This document shows, in pieces, positions 8,241 through 16,607 of a stretch of 35,225 nt of DNA. The stretch's first letter is position 1, and each line of letters opens with the position of its first letter. A model generated the notes under the pieces. That model had not been told where the DNA came from and made no database searches. It worked only from the letters and a program-made list of their open reading frames with translations. The DNA comes from Chloroflexota bacterium (GTDB lineage Bacteria; Chloroflexota; Anaerolineae; J036; Brachytrichaceae), in NCBI GenBank assembly GCA_023488685.1, contig JAMDDR010000438.1, positions 1 through 35,225 on the forward strand, written 5' to 3'. The translations under genes and the position numbers were made by a program.

Positions 8241-9163
8241 CCGGTAAAGGTGATGCCCTGGATGAACTGCTTTTGCGCGAAGAAGAAGACAATCACCACA
8301 GGCAAGAGCACAACCAACGAAAGCCCCAGCAATCCCTGAACGCTGTGGGTGCGGAAAGAAGTGTGAAAAACCTGGAGCTGGTATAGACGAAGCCCCAACG
8401 CAATTGTGAATTTAGACTGCTGGTTCAAGAAGATCAATGGATAGAAGAAATCGTTCCAATTTCCGACAAAGGCGAAAATCGCCACTGCGCCCAGCGCAGG
8501 CTTGATGAGTGGCAGCACGATACTCCAGTAGATGCGCCAGCTACTACACCCATCGATACGCGCCGCGTCGTCCAACTCGGTGCTGATACCGAGCATGAAC
8601 TGGCGCAGCAGGAAAATGAAAAACGCGCCGCCGCCAAAAAAGGACGGGACGATCAGCGGCAGGAACGTATCGAGCCATCCAAGGTATTTCATCATGATGT
8701 AATCCGGGATGATTGTGACCTGTCCCGGCAGCATCATCGTCGCGAGCAGGAGCGCGAAAAGCTTATCGCGTCCCGGCCCGCGCAGGCGCGAGAAACCGAA
8801 CGCGACCAAAGAACCGCTGAGGAGGTGGCCGGCCATCGAGAGTATTGTGATCACAAGGGTGTTGAAGGTATACAGCGTGAACGGCAACGCATTCCAAGCT
8901 GTCACCGTATGCTCAATCATCAACGGATTGGGGATCCAGACTGGTGGCATCACATACATCTGATCGTTCGATTTAAGCGCGTTCGACAGCGTGAACAGCA
9001 ACGGAAACACGGATATAGCCGACAGGGCCGTCAACACGGTGTAGGTCAACACCTTGCTGAGCGACTTGAGCGCGCGGTAGCCGCCGAGTGGCTGCCGCCG
9101 ACCTCGCGATGTGCGGTCCGCCACCAACGCAGGTCTGGAAGTGGGGAGGACTTGGTGTGTCAT
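8228..9163 (-). CDS. carbohydrate ABC transporter permease, MalG/UgpE type
   Basis: An inner-membrane subunit of a CUT1 sugar importer, 311 residues. The conserved EAA loop reads DDAARIDGCSSWRIYWSIVLPLIKPAL (about residues 205-231), which docks onto the ATPase. Six hydrophobic helices are visible, starting with VLTYTVLTALSAISVFPLLFTL and ending with GLSLVVLLPVVIVFFFA, and the C-terminal FIQGITFTGLKG is characteristic of MalG-type permeases. The ATG at 9161-9163, 10 bp after the partner permease, follows GAGGGAACCAG. No ATPase gene is nearby, so a shared MsmK/UgpC-type ATPase encoded elsewhere is expected. Confidence 0.9.
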   Translation of the reverse strand: MTHQVLPTSRPALVADRTSRGRRQPLGGYRALKSLSKVLTYTVLTALSAISVFPLLFTLSNALKSNDQMYVMPPVWIPNPLMIEHTVTAWNALPFTLYTFNTLVITILSMAGHLLSGSLVAFGFSRLRGPGRDKLFALLLATMMLPGQVTIIPDYIMMKYLGWLDTFLPLIVPSFFGGGAFFIFLLRQFMLGISTELDDAARIDGCSSWRIYWSIVLPLIKPALGAVAIFAFVGNWNDFFYPLIFLNQQSKFTIALGLRLYQLQVFHTSFRTHSVQGLLGLSLVVLLPVVIVFFFAQKQFIQGITFTGLKG

Positions 9164-9173
9164 ACTGGTTCCC

Positions 9174-10118
9174 TCAGCGCTTGCCGACTGTCTCGGTCTC
9201 ATAGTAGACCCAGCGCCTGCTCAGCCGAAACTGCAGGTAGGTGAAAGTCACCAGAATCAGGAACAGAATCCACGCCTGCGCAGTTGCATAGCCCATCCGA
9301 AACTGCGTGAAGCCATTCTGGTAGATCTTAAGCACCATCGTGTAGGTCGCGTAATTGGGTCCGCCACCGGTCAGGATGTAGGATGCCCCGAAGACTTGGA
9401 ACGACCCTACAATGCCGACGACGAGGCTGAAGAAGATCACGGGAGACATCATGGGCAGGGTGATGTGGCGCAGTTTATGCCACCCATTGGCGCCATCAAC
9501 CTCCGCTGCCTCGTACAGGTGCTGTGGCACGCCCTGAAGTCCGGCGAGAAGGATGACCATCGGTGAGCCGATGCCGCCCCACAGGCTCATGATGATCATT
9601 GCGGGCATGGCCCACTGGGGATTGCCCAACCAGTTTGGTCCTTGAATGCCCAAAATGCCGAGCCCCTGGTTGAGCAGACCTGCGTTGGGGTGCAGGATCC
9701 AGATCCACATGATTGCAACGGCTACACCGGAGAACACCGACGGAATGTAGAAGATCGTCCGGTAGATTGCCAGGCCTCTGACGCGCGTGTTGAGCAGCAT
9801 AGCGACCAGGAACGCCGTGATGAGTTGCAAAGGCACTGAGAAACCGGTGTAATAAGCGGTGTTGACTAGCGCCTTCGTGAACAATGGGTCACTGGTGAAG
9901 ATCGACACGAAGTTATCCAGGCCAACCCAAACTGGCGGCTTGAGCAGCTTCCAGTCCATGAAGCTCAGGACGACCGAAGCCAACATTGGGCCGAGCGTGA
10001 ACACCACGACGCCGATCAGCCACGGCGCGAGGCAAATGTACATCTCGATGGCTTCGCGTCTTGCCAGAACGCTCGTTTTGCCGGTCCGCTGGCGCGTTTC
10101 GTTCGAGATCGCAGCCAT
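9174..10118 (-). CDS. carbohydrate ABC transporter permease, MalF/UgpA type
   Basis: Partner permease of the CUT1 importer, 314 residues. The N-terminus begins with a polar stretch, then YICLAPWLIGVVVFTLGPMLASVVLSF as the first helix. The EAA loop is YEAAEVDGANGWHKLRHITLPMMSPVIFF, near residues 214-242. ATG at 10116-10118 is preceded by TGGAGGCGGAACT. It lies between the substrate-binding protein gene and the second permease gene in the usual order. Heterodimerisation with the downstream permease is expected from family knowledge. Confidence 0.9.
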   Translation of the reverse strand: MAAISNETRQRTGKTSVLARREAIEMYICLAPWLIGVVVFTLGPMLASVVLSFMDWKLLKPPVWVGLDNFVSIFTSDPLFTKALVNTAYYTGFSVPLQLITAFLVAMLLNTRVRGLAIYRTIFYIPSVFSGVAVAIMWIWILHPNAGLLNQGLGILGIQGPNWLGNPQWAMPAMIIMSLWGGIGSPMVILLAGLQGVPQHLYEAAEVDGANGWHKLRHITLPMMSPVIFFSLVVGIVGSFQVFGASYILTGGGPNYATYTMVLKIYQNGFTQFRMGYATAQAWILFLILVTFTYLQFRLSRRWVYYETETVGKR

Positions 10119-10218
10119 AGTTCCGCCTCCATGCGTCAGTGTCAGGCAGACGGCGAGTCAAACAGCGTGCACATCCACTGCCTGCCCGACACTCTGTTGA
10201 GTTACAGCCCGAACTCGA

Positions 10219-11598
10219 CTAGGACTTGCGAGCAATTGCGGCCTCGAACTCTTTCTGGATCTGGTCCAGTACTTCCTGCACGGGTTTCCCTTCCTCCCAG
10301 ACCTGTGACATACGTTGAGCATCGATCTGTTGAAGTTCCAGCGCCTTCCCTGCCACTAGCGACGACGGTGCCAGGCGGGCGTTCAGGATGATATCGTTCA
10401 TCGTGTCGTAGTTGCCAGGATTGGCTTTCACGCCTGCAAAAAACGACTCGCGAACTGACTTCAACGATGGCCACCAGCCCAGCACCTCCGCATCTATCTT
10501 CTGGGTTTCAGGAGAGCAAAGATGGAACATGAGCTGAGTCGCTTCGGTGGGGTACTTAGTCTGGCTATAAACGAAGTAGCCGGTGCCGGCCAGGGCGCTT
10601 CCGCCCCGCTTGAACTTGGGCAAGTGCGCGAACTTATACTCCACCTTGCCGAACTTGTCGAGGTTGCGCTGCGCACCACAGCAGCCGAAGTGAACGGCAA
10701 CCTTGCCTTCGTAAACCCCGGTCATCCAGGAGTCGCCGGCGCCTTGCAACAACTGGCGATCGGCAGAGGTCGGCATCGTATTGTCTTTGAAGCGCATATC
10801 CTGATACATCTGCATCAGCGCAACGGCATCGGGATGGTTTGCCTGTGGCGTGATGTTATCGGGTTTTACCAGAGGCGCATCGGCAGTTTCCAGGAACGCT
10901 TCCCGATACCAGCCGCTGCCAGGATCGGTGCCTACCCCCCACTGCACGACCTTGTCACCTTCGCGGATCGTTAGCTTCTTTGCCAGCTCCTTCAGATCCT
11001 GAATCGTCCAATCCTTCGTCGGCTCGGGCAGGCCGGCCTTCTTGAAAAGCTCAGGGACGATGATACAAGCGACACAGGCAACTTCGAGGTTCATGCCGTA
11101 CACTTTGCCGTCGACTGTGTATGCCTCCTGGATGGGGCTCCCTGCTTTGAGGTCTTCGTAAGGGAAGTTGTAAGTCTTAAGCGCTTCTGTTACATCCAGG
11201 CACATCCCGGCGTCTACGAACGTGCGGGACCAAGGACTAATGTCGGTAGCCACATCGGCCAGGGTTCCGGCCGCGCCCATCGTCTGCAGTTTCGTGATCA
11301 GGTCATCTCCCCAGGGCACGACTTCAACTTCAACTTCAAAACCGGTCTTCTCCGTGAACTTCGGATAGACCTCCTTCATATACAGTTCGTGATCTTCGCC
11401 GCCGATCTCGGTCTGCACCCGGAGCTTGCCTTGCTTGGCGGGCACCGCAGCCGCTGGGGCTGTTGCTTCGGCCGACTTGCTTTCAGTTGGAGCGGGGGCA
11501 GCCGTTTGTGACTGGCCACATGCGGCCACGAGTAGACCTGCGGCGCTCAGCGCGCTGCCGCGCAGGAATTTTCGTCGAGACAACTTCTTGGCGCACAC
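10219..11598 (-). CDS. ABC transporter sugar-binding lipoprotein with Tat-type signal
   Basis: Extracellular solute-binding protein of family 1, 459 residues, that captures the sugar for the adjacent permeases. The N-terminus combines a twin-arginine motif (SRRKFLRGS) with a hydrophobic stretch and lipobox LLVAAC, followed by an Ala/Pro-rich linker, so it is likely exported folded and lipid-anchored. The mature part has family features such as EVEVVPWGDDLITKLQ and GYFVYSQTKYPTEATQLMFHLCSPE. The chosen start is GTG at 11596-11598, because a full AAAGGAGG lies six bases upstream; an ATG frame 11 codons earlier has no comparable site. A 183-bp spacer separates it from the repressor gene. Confidence 0.88.
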   Translation of the reverse strand: MCAKKLSRRKFLRGSALSAAGLLVAACGQSQTAAPAPTESKSAEATAPAAAVPAKQGKLRVQTEIGGEDHELYMKEVYPKFTEKTGFEVEVEVVPWGDDLITKLQTMGAAGTLADVATDISPWSRTFVDAGMCLDVTEALKTYNFPYEDLKAGSPIQEAYTVDGKVYGMNLEVACVACIIVPELFKKAGLPEPTKDWTIQDLKELAKKLTIREGDKVVQWGVGTDPGSGWYREAFLETADAPLVKPDNITPQANHPDAVALMQMYQDMRFKDNTMPTSADRQLLQGAGDSWMTGVYEGKVAVHFGCCGAQRNLDKFGKVEYKFAHLPKFKRGGSALAGTGYFVYSQTKYPTEATQLMFHLCSPETQKIDAEVLGWWPSLKSVRESFFAGVKANPGNYDTMNDIILNARLAPSSLVAGKALELQQIDAQRMSQVWEEGKPVQEVLDQIQKEFEAAIARKS

Positions 11599-11781
11599 TG
11601 TTTCCTCCTTTGGAGGGTGTTCCAGACTCATCGGTTGAGCACGAAACGTGGTTAAAGAACGGTAGGGATTGCCAAACCCACCGGGATATCTCCAAGGCTT
11701 TTTCCATCACCTCCTAGAGCTGTTCTTGCACTGACAACGGTGCCTCCAAGTGGATGTTGCCATTTCCTTCTCTATTGGTGT

Positions 11782-12840
11782 TCAGATGGCAGGAGCGGCA
11801 GTCGATTCGCGCACGACTAACACGGGCTCCATCACCACCTGTCTCTCGGGCGGCTCCTTGCCTTGCAAGATGTCATACAGAAGGTTCACAGCCAGATTAG
11901 CCAGCTCTGTGATCGACTGGCGAACTGTCGTCAACGGCGGATTCTGATATGCAGCACTGTCGATATCGTCCACACCCACTACTGAGATGTCTCGCGGTAC
12001 GGACAGCCCAGATGCACAGATCGCACGCATAGCGCCAATCGCTAAGGCATCACCTGCCGTAAACACGGCAGTGGGGCGAGGTCCCTCCGAAAGGAGACGC
12101 TGCATTGCGTTGTGGCCATCCTGGTAGCCCCATCCAGCTGCAGGCTCAAGCCTTAGAAGAGTGTCGAGTTGATGCGCCTCTAGAACCTGGCGTACACCCA
12201 ATGCGCGTTCGCGTGACATGAGCACACTTTGCGGGCCGGTGATATGAGCGATACGCTGGTGTCCGAGGCTGACCAAGTGCTCACATGCCAATCGGCCAGC
12301 CTTCACGTTGTCGAGAGTGACGGAAGGACCTGTGTACGGATATGGCACACGGTCAATCGACACAGCAGGGATATCCTCCTGCGCCAGAAATGATGCGACG
12401 TGGTGCTGGTCGGTGGCCGAAATAAACAGGATTCCATCTACACCACGATCGACAGCGTTGCGGAAATAGGCCATCTCCTTTTCTACGTCATCATGCGTGT
12501 TGTACACGACCAGGTTGTATCCGCAGGCCTGGGCAGCGTCTTCGGCTGCCAGGGCCAGTTTGCCGATAAAGGGAGCTGATAGATCAGCAGCGAGGAGGGC
12601 AAGCGTCTGGGTTCGACCTGTGGCCAAACTGCGCGCAACAGCGTGAGGTCGATACCCAAGTTGCTTGATGCTATCGAGCACGCGTTGTTGTGTCTCGCGA
12701 GTGATCCCGGGTTTCCCGTTGATGATTGCTGATACCGTCTGCTTTGAGACGCCAGCATGATCAGCCACATCTTTCATGGTGGGGGCTCTCTGTTTAGATA
12801 CCCTTACGACAGCATCGTTCACTTGGGAAGAAGGATTCAT
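11782..12840 (-). CDS. LacI-family transcriptional repressor
   Basis: About 352 residues. The N-terminal helix-turn-helix reads PTMKDVADHAGVSKQTVSAIINGKPGI and the hinge VARSLATGRTQTLALL; the rest is a periplasmic-binding-protein-like sugar sensor (VDGILFISATD, ACEHLVSLGHQRIAHITG, AVFTAGDALAIGAMRAI, ISVVGVDDIDSAAYQNPPLTTVRQ). The recognition helix has Lys-Gln where LacI has Tyr-Gln. The start is ATG at 12838-12840; a GTG two codons upstream is also possible. It leads the sugar operon, and its own promoter carries three copies of a palindrome with a central CG step, as LacI-family operators have, so autorepression and control of the genes below is likely. The inducer is unknown but is presumably a sugar of this pathway. 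Confidence 0.92.
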   Translation of the reverse strand: MNPSSQVNDAVVRVSKQRAPTMKDVADHAGVSKQTVSAIINGKPGITRETQQRVLDSIKQLGYRPHAVARSLATGRTQTLALLAADLSAPFIGKLALAAEDAAQACGYNLVVYNTHDDVEKEMAYFRNAVDRGVDGILFISATDQHHVASFLAQEDIPAVSIDRVPYPYTGPSVTLDNVKAGRLACEHLVSLGHQRIAHITGPQSVLMSRERALGVRQVLEAHQLDTLLRLEPAAGWGYQDGHNAMQRLLSEGPRPTAVFTAGDALAIGAMRAICASGLSVPRDISVVGVDDIDSAAYQNPPLTTVRQSITELANLAVNLLYDILQGKEPPERQVVMEPVLVVRESTAAPAI

Positions 12841-12858
12841 AATCACCAGACCTTAGAA

Positions 12859-12892
12859 TGACCGGTCATATGACCGGTCACGTGACCGGTCA
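12859..12892. promoter_or_regulatory. triple tandem palindromic operator for the LacI-type repressor
   Basis: Three identical 10-bp palindromes TGACCGGTCA lie at 12859-12868, 12871-12880 and 12883-12892, exactly 12 bp apart. Their central CpG fits LacI-family operators. They lie just downstream of the predicted -10 box and cover the expected transcription start and leader of the repressor gene. The assignment to this repressor is inference from position and symmetry. Confidence 0.75.
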
Positions 12893-12893
12893 T

Positions 12894-12923
12894 ATAGTAG
12901 CATACACGTCCTGTGTTCGTCAA
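12894..12923 (-). promoter_or_regulatory. predicted sigma-70-type promoter of the sugar operon
   Basis: On the minus strand a TTGACG -35 box (12918-12923) is followed after 18 bp by TACTAT (12894-12899). Transcription would start near 12887, inside the operator array, about 45 bp upstream of the repressor start codon. The match is four to five of six bases per box. Confidence 0.55.
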
Positions 12924-13001
12924 GACCCAATTTCAAGATTTCAGGGGGGACACCGCGGATTCGCAGGGCTTCCGCGAGAAGTGTGAATGGAGAATGGAGT
13001 C

Positions 13002-13044
13002 ATTCTGGATTCATCCGTTCGCAGCGAACGGATGAATCCAGAAT
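13002..13044. repeat. perfect 43-bp inverted repeat (21-bp arms, 1-bp centre)
   Basis: Arms 13002-13022 and 13024-13044 are exact reverse complements, centred on base 13023. The structure begins two bases after the TAA of the DinB-like gene. No T-run follows on the minus strand, so it is not a standard intrinsic terminator; it could act as an mRNA-stabilising hairpin, a protein site or a small repeat element. Confidence 0.85.
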
Positions 13045-13045
13045 C

Positions 13046-13567
13046 TTAATCGTATAGGGCATGCTTTCGTTTGATGGCCTCGATCACACCGGCATGCTCA
13101 TCCAGGTGCTTGCCGAGAAATCCGATCATGGCGCCCACACTCACCGGTATCTCACGTCCCTGCGGGTCGATGATGGTAATCGTGCAGTCCCACGCTTCTG
13201 GGAAAGCCGTGGCGAGGTGTGTCATCACCCGCCGGTGCGCATCGAGCAAGGCCAACGCCGGTTCGATGGGGCGCTTGTGAAAAGCCAACGCATCGGCCCA
13301 GGCCTCGTTGCCCGGGAAACCTTCAAAGCGGATCGGCGCGCCAGGTGTCGCGATGGCCTTCTTCAGCGCCATACACCAGACATCGCCATCGTCGGCGACG
13401 TGATGCACGATCTGCCGGATGCTCCACTCCCCCGGCCCTAATGAGAGATCGAGCGCGGATGCAGGCAGATCACGCAACAGCGCTGCCAGCCGGTCTGCGC
13501 CTGCACTGAACTGAGCGATCAGGTCCGCGCGTGAGGGTGCTGGTGCTTGCGATGTTTGTTCGGACAT
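13046..13567 (-). CDS. DinB-like four-helix metal-binding protein
   Basis: A 173-residue protein of the DinB/YfiT-like superfamily: four-helix bundle proteins that bind a divalent metal through three histidines and often act as thiol-dependent transferases. Visible ligands are H55/H56 in IRQIVHHVADDGDVW and the HLDEH pair H154/H158 near the C-terminus, with GPGEWSIRQIVHHV as a family hallmark. The start is ATG at 13565-13567 (AGGGAG upstream). The reading frame extends further, but that extension translates an A/T-rich inverted repeat (residues like NRKSKIANRKSK) and is not credible protein. The gene is monocistronic and stands between two long inverted repeats. Confidence 0.8.
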   Translation of the reverse strand: MSEQTSQAPAPSRADLIAQFSAGADRLAALLRDLPASALDLSLGPGEWSIRQIVHHVADDGDVWCMALKKAIATPGAPIRFEGFPGNEAWADALAFHKRPIEPALALLDAHRRVMTHLATAFPEAWDCTITIIDPQGREIPVSVGAMIGFLGKHLDEHAGVIEAIKRKHALYD

Positions 13568-13600
13568 GATTCGATGTCTCCCTTTGGATTTTCGATTGGC

Positions 13601-13648
13601 GATTTTGGATTTTCGATTGAACGCATGCTCAATCGAAAATCCAAAATC
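13601..13648. repeat. inverted repeat with 20-bp perfect arms, 8-bp loop
   Basis: Arms 13601-13620 and 13629-13648 are exact reverse complements around the loop ACGCATGC. A direct copy of TTGGATTTTCGATTG also occurs at 13584-13598, 21 bp before its repeat at 13605-13619. This A/T-rich repeat lies between the divergent DinB-like and hydrolase genes and may be a miniature repeat element. Confidence 0.85.
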
Positions 13649-13717
13649 ACAAATCCAATAACCGGCTGCGCATGAAAAACATACCATCGCAAGTATACTG
13701 TCGCGAGGAGGTGAACG

Positions 13718-15751
13718 ATGCTCGATATCGACTTAGCCAGTGGACGGCTCTCTTCCGCACATTTGCAGGCGACGTTTGCCGACCGCGCCTACCGCTACGC
13801 CTTATCCGGCTCGACCAGTGCCGGTGATTTTCACGACGAAGCATTGCTGGATCAGCGGATCGATCAGCGTGACAATGTCACCGTTGTCACCGGGCGTTTT
13901 GCCGGTTCCGGCATCACCCTGGAGCAACGGCTGCAAACAGTCAATGGTCATGTTGAAGAGACCATCACCTTGCGGAATACGCGCGCAGAACCTGTGGAAC
14001 TGCGGCACATTGCGCTTGGCTTCGCGGCAGCACTAGAGACCCGGTCCGCGTGGCGGCTGGTCGCCATCCCCTTCCGCGTGCAGCTCGACGGCAGCGTGCA
14101 CGACTATACCGGCCAGGCGCTCATCGCCGGGCAGTTCCACAACGCCGTATATTCGGACAAGACACGCCCCGAACCGCCACTCACGGAGGAGGGCATCGTA
14201 CGTTCTGAGGCTTGGGCTTGGGGCACTGGCGACGAGGGCCTGGTCATTCTTAAGTACAACAATGAGGCCATCGAGTTGTCGGTCGCCGCGCCGGAGCAGC
14301 AGGCTGGCGAGACGGTGCTGCGCTTCGGCGGCGCCGGCTTTTCACTGTATGGCGAACCCTCCGCCGCGCGTATGCTCGCCGCTGGCGCCGAGTTCACCTT
14401 TGGCACGACGTGTTACATCCCCTATAGCGGCGGCCTGGCGCAGGCGTACCAGGTCTATCGCGACTTCATCGACGCACGAGGGCATGGCTTCCCACCCGAC
14501 TACAACCCGCCGGTGAACTGGAACGAGTTATACGACGTCGGCTGGTATCACTCCGATGCGGAGAAGCTTAAGCAGTTCTACACCCGCGCAGCACTGTTGG
14601 CGGAAGCGGCCAAAGCGCGCGACTGTGGCTGTGACCTGCTCTACCTGGACCCAGGGTGGGGCATCGCCGAGGGCACCACGCTGTGGGACGAGGCGCGGCT
14701 GGGGCCGGTCGCCGATTTCATCCGGACGCTGAAACAGGATTACGGGTTGGACCTGGCCTATCGCACCATCCTGCGCTGCTACAAGGATCACTGGCCGCAC
14801 AACGACATGGTCAAGCATCCCGATCGCGAGGTCAGCGAGTTGACTTACTACCCTGGCGCCGAGGGCTGGGAGCCGTGCCTCCCCAATCCGGCGTTCTGGC
14901 AGGAGAAGCTGCGCCGCATCCTGGCCATCTCCCAGCATGGCGTGCGCTTCATGATGTTCGACGAGATGGATTGGCGCGGCCCGTGCTACGACCCGTCGCA
15001 CGGCCATCAGGTGCCCAGCACGCCGATGGAACACGTGGTGGCTTACTACGCACTCACGCGCGAGGTGCGCCGGCAGTGCCCCGGCCTGACCATCGAAGCG
15101 CATGACCCGGTGTGGCCGTGGTCCACCAGCATTTACGTGCCCACCTACTTCCAGCAGGGCTTCGGCGACAAGGGCGCTTACGACGAGAACTGGGGCTTCG
15201 AGTACATGTGGGATTGCCTGAACGATCTCAGGTCGGGCAAAGCGCTGGCGCTGTATTACTACGCCCTGGGCTGCAACGTGCCGCTCTATCTTCATATCAC
15301 GATGGCGGCGGACAACGACCAGTGCGTCTTTTTCTGGTGGACAGCCTCGACGGTGCGGCACCTCGGCATCGGCGGCAAGACCAGCAACAAGACGATTGAG
15401 CCCGGCGGCGGCCTGCCACCCTATGACCCGGAGCAGCGCTTCGCCGCCTACCAGGCGCACATGCGCACCTACAATCGGCTCAAGCCCTTCTTCGTGCGCG
15501 GGCAGTTCCACGGCATCGCGGAGCACATCCATCTGCACACGCTGCGGGATGTTCCGGGCGGCGTGGTCAACGTGTTCAACCTGACGGACGATGGACGCCA
15601 GATCGATTTTGAGGTGCCGCTGAACCTGCTGGGGACGACGCAAGCGTTGCCAGTGCGCGGCGCTCAGGCAGAGTGGAGCAGCAAAGCCGTTCGACTGCGA
15701 CTAACCTTGCACGGCATGAGCCCGGCGCTGATTGAGATCGGTTCTCGGTAG
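13718..15751 (+). CDS. alpha-galactosidase-like glycoside hydrolase (clan GH-D-like)
   Basis: A 677-residue enzyme with an N-terminal beta-sandwich (~1-260), a central TIM barrel (~270-545) and a C-terminal beta domain. Barrel motifs include LLYLDPGWG (307-315), LDLAYRTILRCYKDHWP, and VRFMMFDEMDWRG (409-421), where D415 or D418 is a candidate nucleophile on strand 4 as in GH27/GH36 enzymes; TIEAHDPVW is a candidate acid/base region. There is no signal peptide. The ATG follows GAGGAGGTGAACG, and a TATACT box lies at 13694-13699. Its last ~150 residues (from TMAADND) are present twice more in the window as detached fragments. It is convergent with the toxin-antitoxin pair, 12 bp away. The substrate is unknown. 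Confidence 0.75.
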   Translation: MLDIDLASGRLSSAHLQATFADRAYRYALSGSTSAGDFHDEALLDQRIDQRDNVTVVTGRFAGSGITLEQRLQTVNGHVEETITLRNTRAEPVELRHIALGFAAALETRSAWRLVAIPFRVQLDGSVHDYTGQALIAGQFHNAVYSDKTRPEPPLTEEGIVRSEAWAWGTGDEGLVILKYNNEAIELSVAAPEQQAGETVLRFGGAGFSLYGEPSAARMLAAGAEFTFGTTCYIPYSGGLAQAYQVYRDFIDARGHGFPPDYNPPVNWNELYDVGWYHSDAEKLKQFYTRAALLAEAAKARDCGCDLLYLDPGWGIAEGTTLWDEARLGPVADFIRTLKQDYGLDLAYRTILRCYKDHWPHNDMVKHPDREVSELTYYPGAEGWEPCLPNPAFWQEKLRRILAISQHGVRFMMFDEMDWRGPCYDPSHGHQVPSTPMEHVVAYYALTREVRRQCPGLTIEAHDPVWPWSTSIYVPTYFQQGFGDKGAYDENWGFEYMWDCLNDLRSGKALALYYYALGCNVPLYLHITMAADNDQCVFFWWTASTVRHLGIGGKTSNKTIEPGGGLPPYDPEQRFAAYQAHMRTYNRLKPFFVRGQFHGIAEHIHLHTLRDVPGGVVNVFNLTDDGRQIDFEVPLNLLGTTQALPVRGAQAEWSSKAVRLRLTLHGMSPALIEIGSR

Positions 15752-15763
15752 AGGGGTTCTGCG

Positions 15764-16177
15764 TTAGGGCAGCAGTTCGAACGCGGGGCAATGGCGCGGA
15801 CGAAACAGCCGGAAGTGGCGCTGGTCGAGGGTTAGGATGCGCGTAACGCCGAGCCGCTCGGACAGCGCCACGATCATGCAATCAACGTAGTCAATGCGCG
15901 CATCGGCATACCTGGACATCAGAGCAGCAGATCGCGCAAAGTCCTGGGATGTGGAACTCACTAACGCCAGTTCGCCAGCCGCAAGCGACTGCAGGAAGCG
16001 CACCATTACCGGATAGCCCAGTTCGCGCACGGTCATGTAGGCTAGTTCCGGGAGGATTGCTTCTGGCAACAGTGGGTTTGGCTCTTCGGCCAGTGCAGCG
16101 GCGCAAATCGCATGACGCTTATCATCGGCGTCAAGCACCGTCAGGAAAAAGCCGGTGTCGATGAGTGCGCTTATCAC
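15764..16177 (-). CDS. PIN-domain ribonuclease toxin (VapC-like)
   Basis: 137 residues with the four acidic positions of PIN nucleases: D7 in ALIDTGF, E44 in LPELAY, D96/D99 in RIDYVDCMIVA and D118 in LTLDQRHF. Such toxins cleave RNA in a Mg-dependent manner when not held by antitoxin. The preferred start is GTG at 16175-16177, overlapping the antitoxin TGA (GTGA), although a TTG four codons upstream is also open. The overlap with the DUF104-type gene is the usual two-gene toxin-antitoxin layout. Confidence 0.85.
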   Translation of the reverse strand: MISALIDTGFFLTVLDADDKRHAICAAALAEEPNPLLPEAILPELAYMTVRELGYPVMVRFLQSLAAGELALVSSTSQDFARSAALMSRYADARIDYVDCMIVALSERLGVTRILTLDQRHFRLFRPRHCPAFELLP

Positions 16178-16416
16178 TCCACTTTCCAACCGGAATCTCG
16201 ATCGTAAGGCCTGTCATCCAACATGTCTTCGATGCGGTCGGATAGATCCTGCGCTCCACTGTGGCCGATACCAATGAAGGAAAAACGTTGGCCGGCCGGG
16301 GCCGTCGCTTCAAGCTGTTGCACGACCTGCAACTCGATACGCACAGATTCCGGCAAAGTGACCGGCGATAAGGGCCGGAACACACCGTGTTCGTAGATGG
16401 CAATAATCGTTTCCAT
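16174..16416 (-). CDS. DUF104/AF2212-type antitoxin
   Basis: 80 residues. The N-terminal METIIAIYEHGVFRPLSPV-LPE motif is diagnostic for the AF2212-like (DUF104) antitoxin family, in which a small beta domain is followed by a tail that wraps the PIN toxin. Here the tail is GAQDLSDRIEDMLDDRPYDRDSGWKVE. The ATG at 16414-16416 follows GAGGCGAA; a longer frame upstream is not supported. Paired with the overlapping PIN toxin. Confidence 0.88.
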   Translation of the reverse strand: METIIAIYEHGVFRPLSPVTLPESVRIELQVVQQLEATAPAGQRFSFIGIGHSGAQDLSDRIEDMLDDRPYDRDSGWKVE

Positions 16417-16428
16417 TTCGCCTCGCCT

Positions 16429-16449
16429 CTGCCCCAGATTATAGGGCAG
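16429..16449 (-). promoter_or_regulatory. -10 box inside a short palindrome upstream of the antitoxin
   Basis: A perfect TATAAT (minus strand, 16438-16443) is flanked by CTGCCC/GGGCAG arms at 16429-16434 and 16444-16449. It sits 22 bp upstream of the antitoxin ATG. Such an arrangement suits autoregulation by the toxin-antitoxin complex. No good -35 box is seen. Confidence 0.5.
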
Positions 16450-16607
16450 TGAGCCGGGCCAATACGTCGCCTGACGTCGAAGACAACACCCGTCCAGTAG
16501 GAATACTCGTCCGAGGCTAGCTAGGCGGCCAGCGCCGCGACCTCTTCTTGCTGTCCGGCAGTTGTCGAAATCGGCGATTTGTGGTGTGGGTATACACACA
16601 ATGCTGA

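Noticed and set aside
11483..11710. possible 75-codon leader peptide upstream of the sugar-binding protein, with AGGAGG just before its ATG
   Set aside because: Spacing of only two bases between AGGAGG and ATG, overlap with the well-supported GTG start of the next gene, and no attenuator structure seen.
13568..13687. 40-codon N-terminal extension of the DinB-like protein
   Set aside because: It translates the A/T-rich inverted repeat; the internal ATG has a ribosome site and begins the recognisable domain.
14528..15643. 371-codon minus-strand frame opposite the alpha-galactosidase-like hydrolase, with similar frames opposite both detached fragments
   Set aside because: Pure antisense of a GC-rich gene; its low-complexity Val/Ala/Arg/His-rich translation follows the coding strand's codon bias, and there is no ribosome site.
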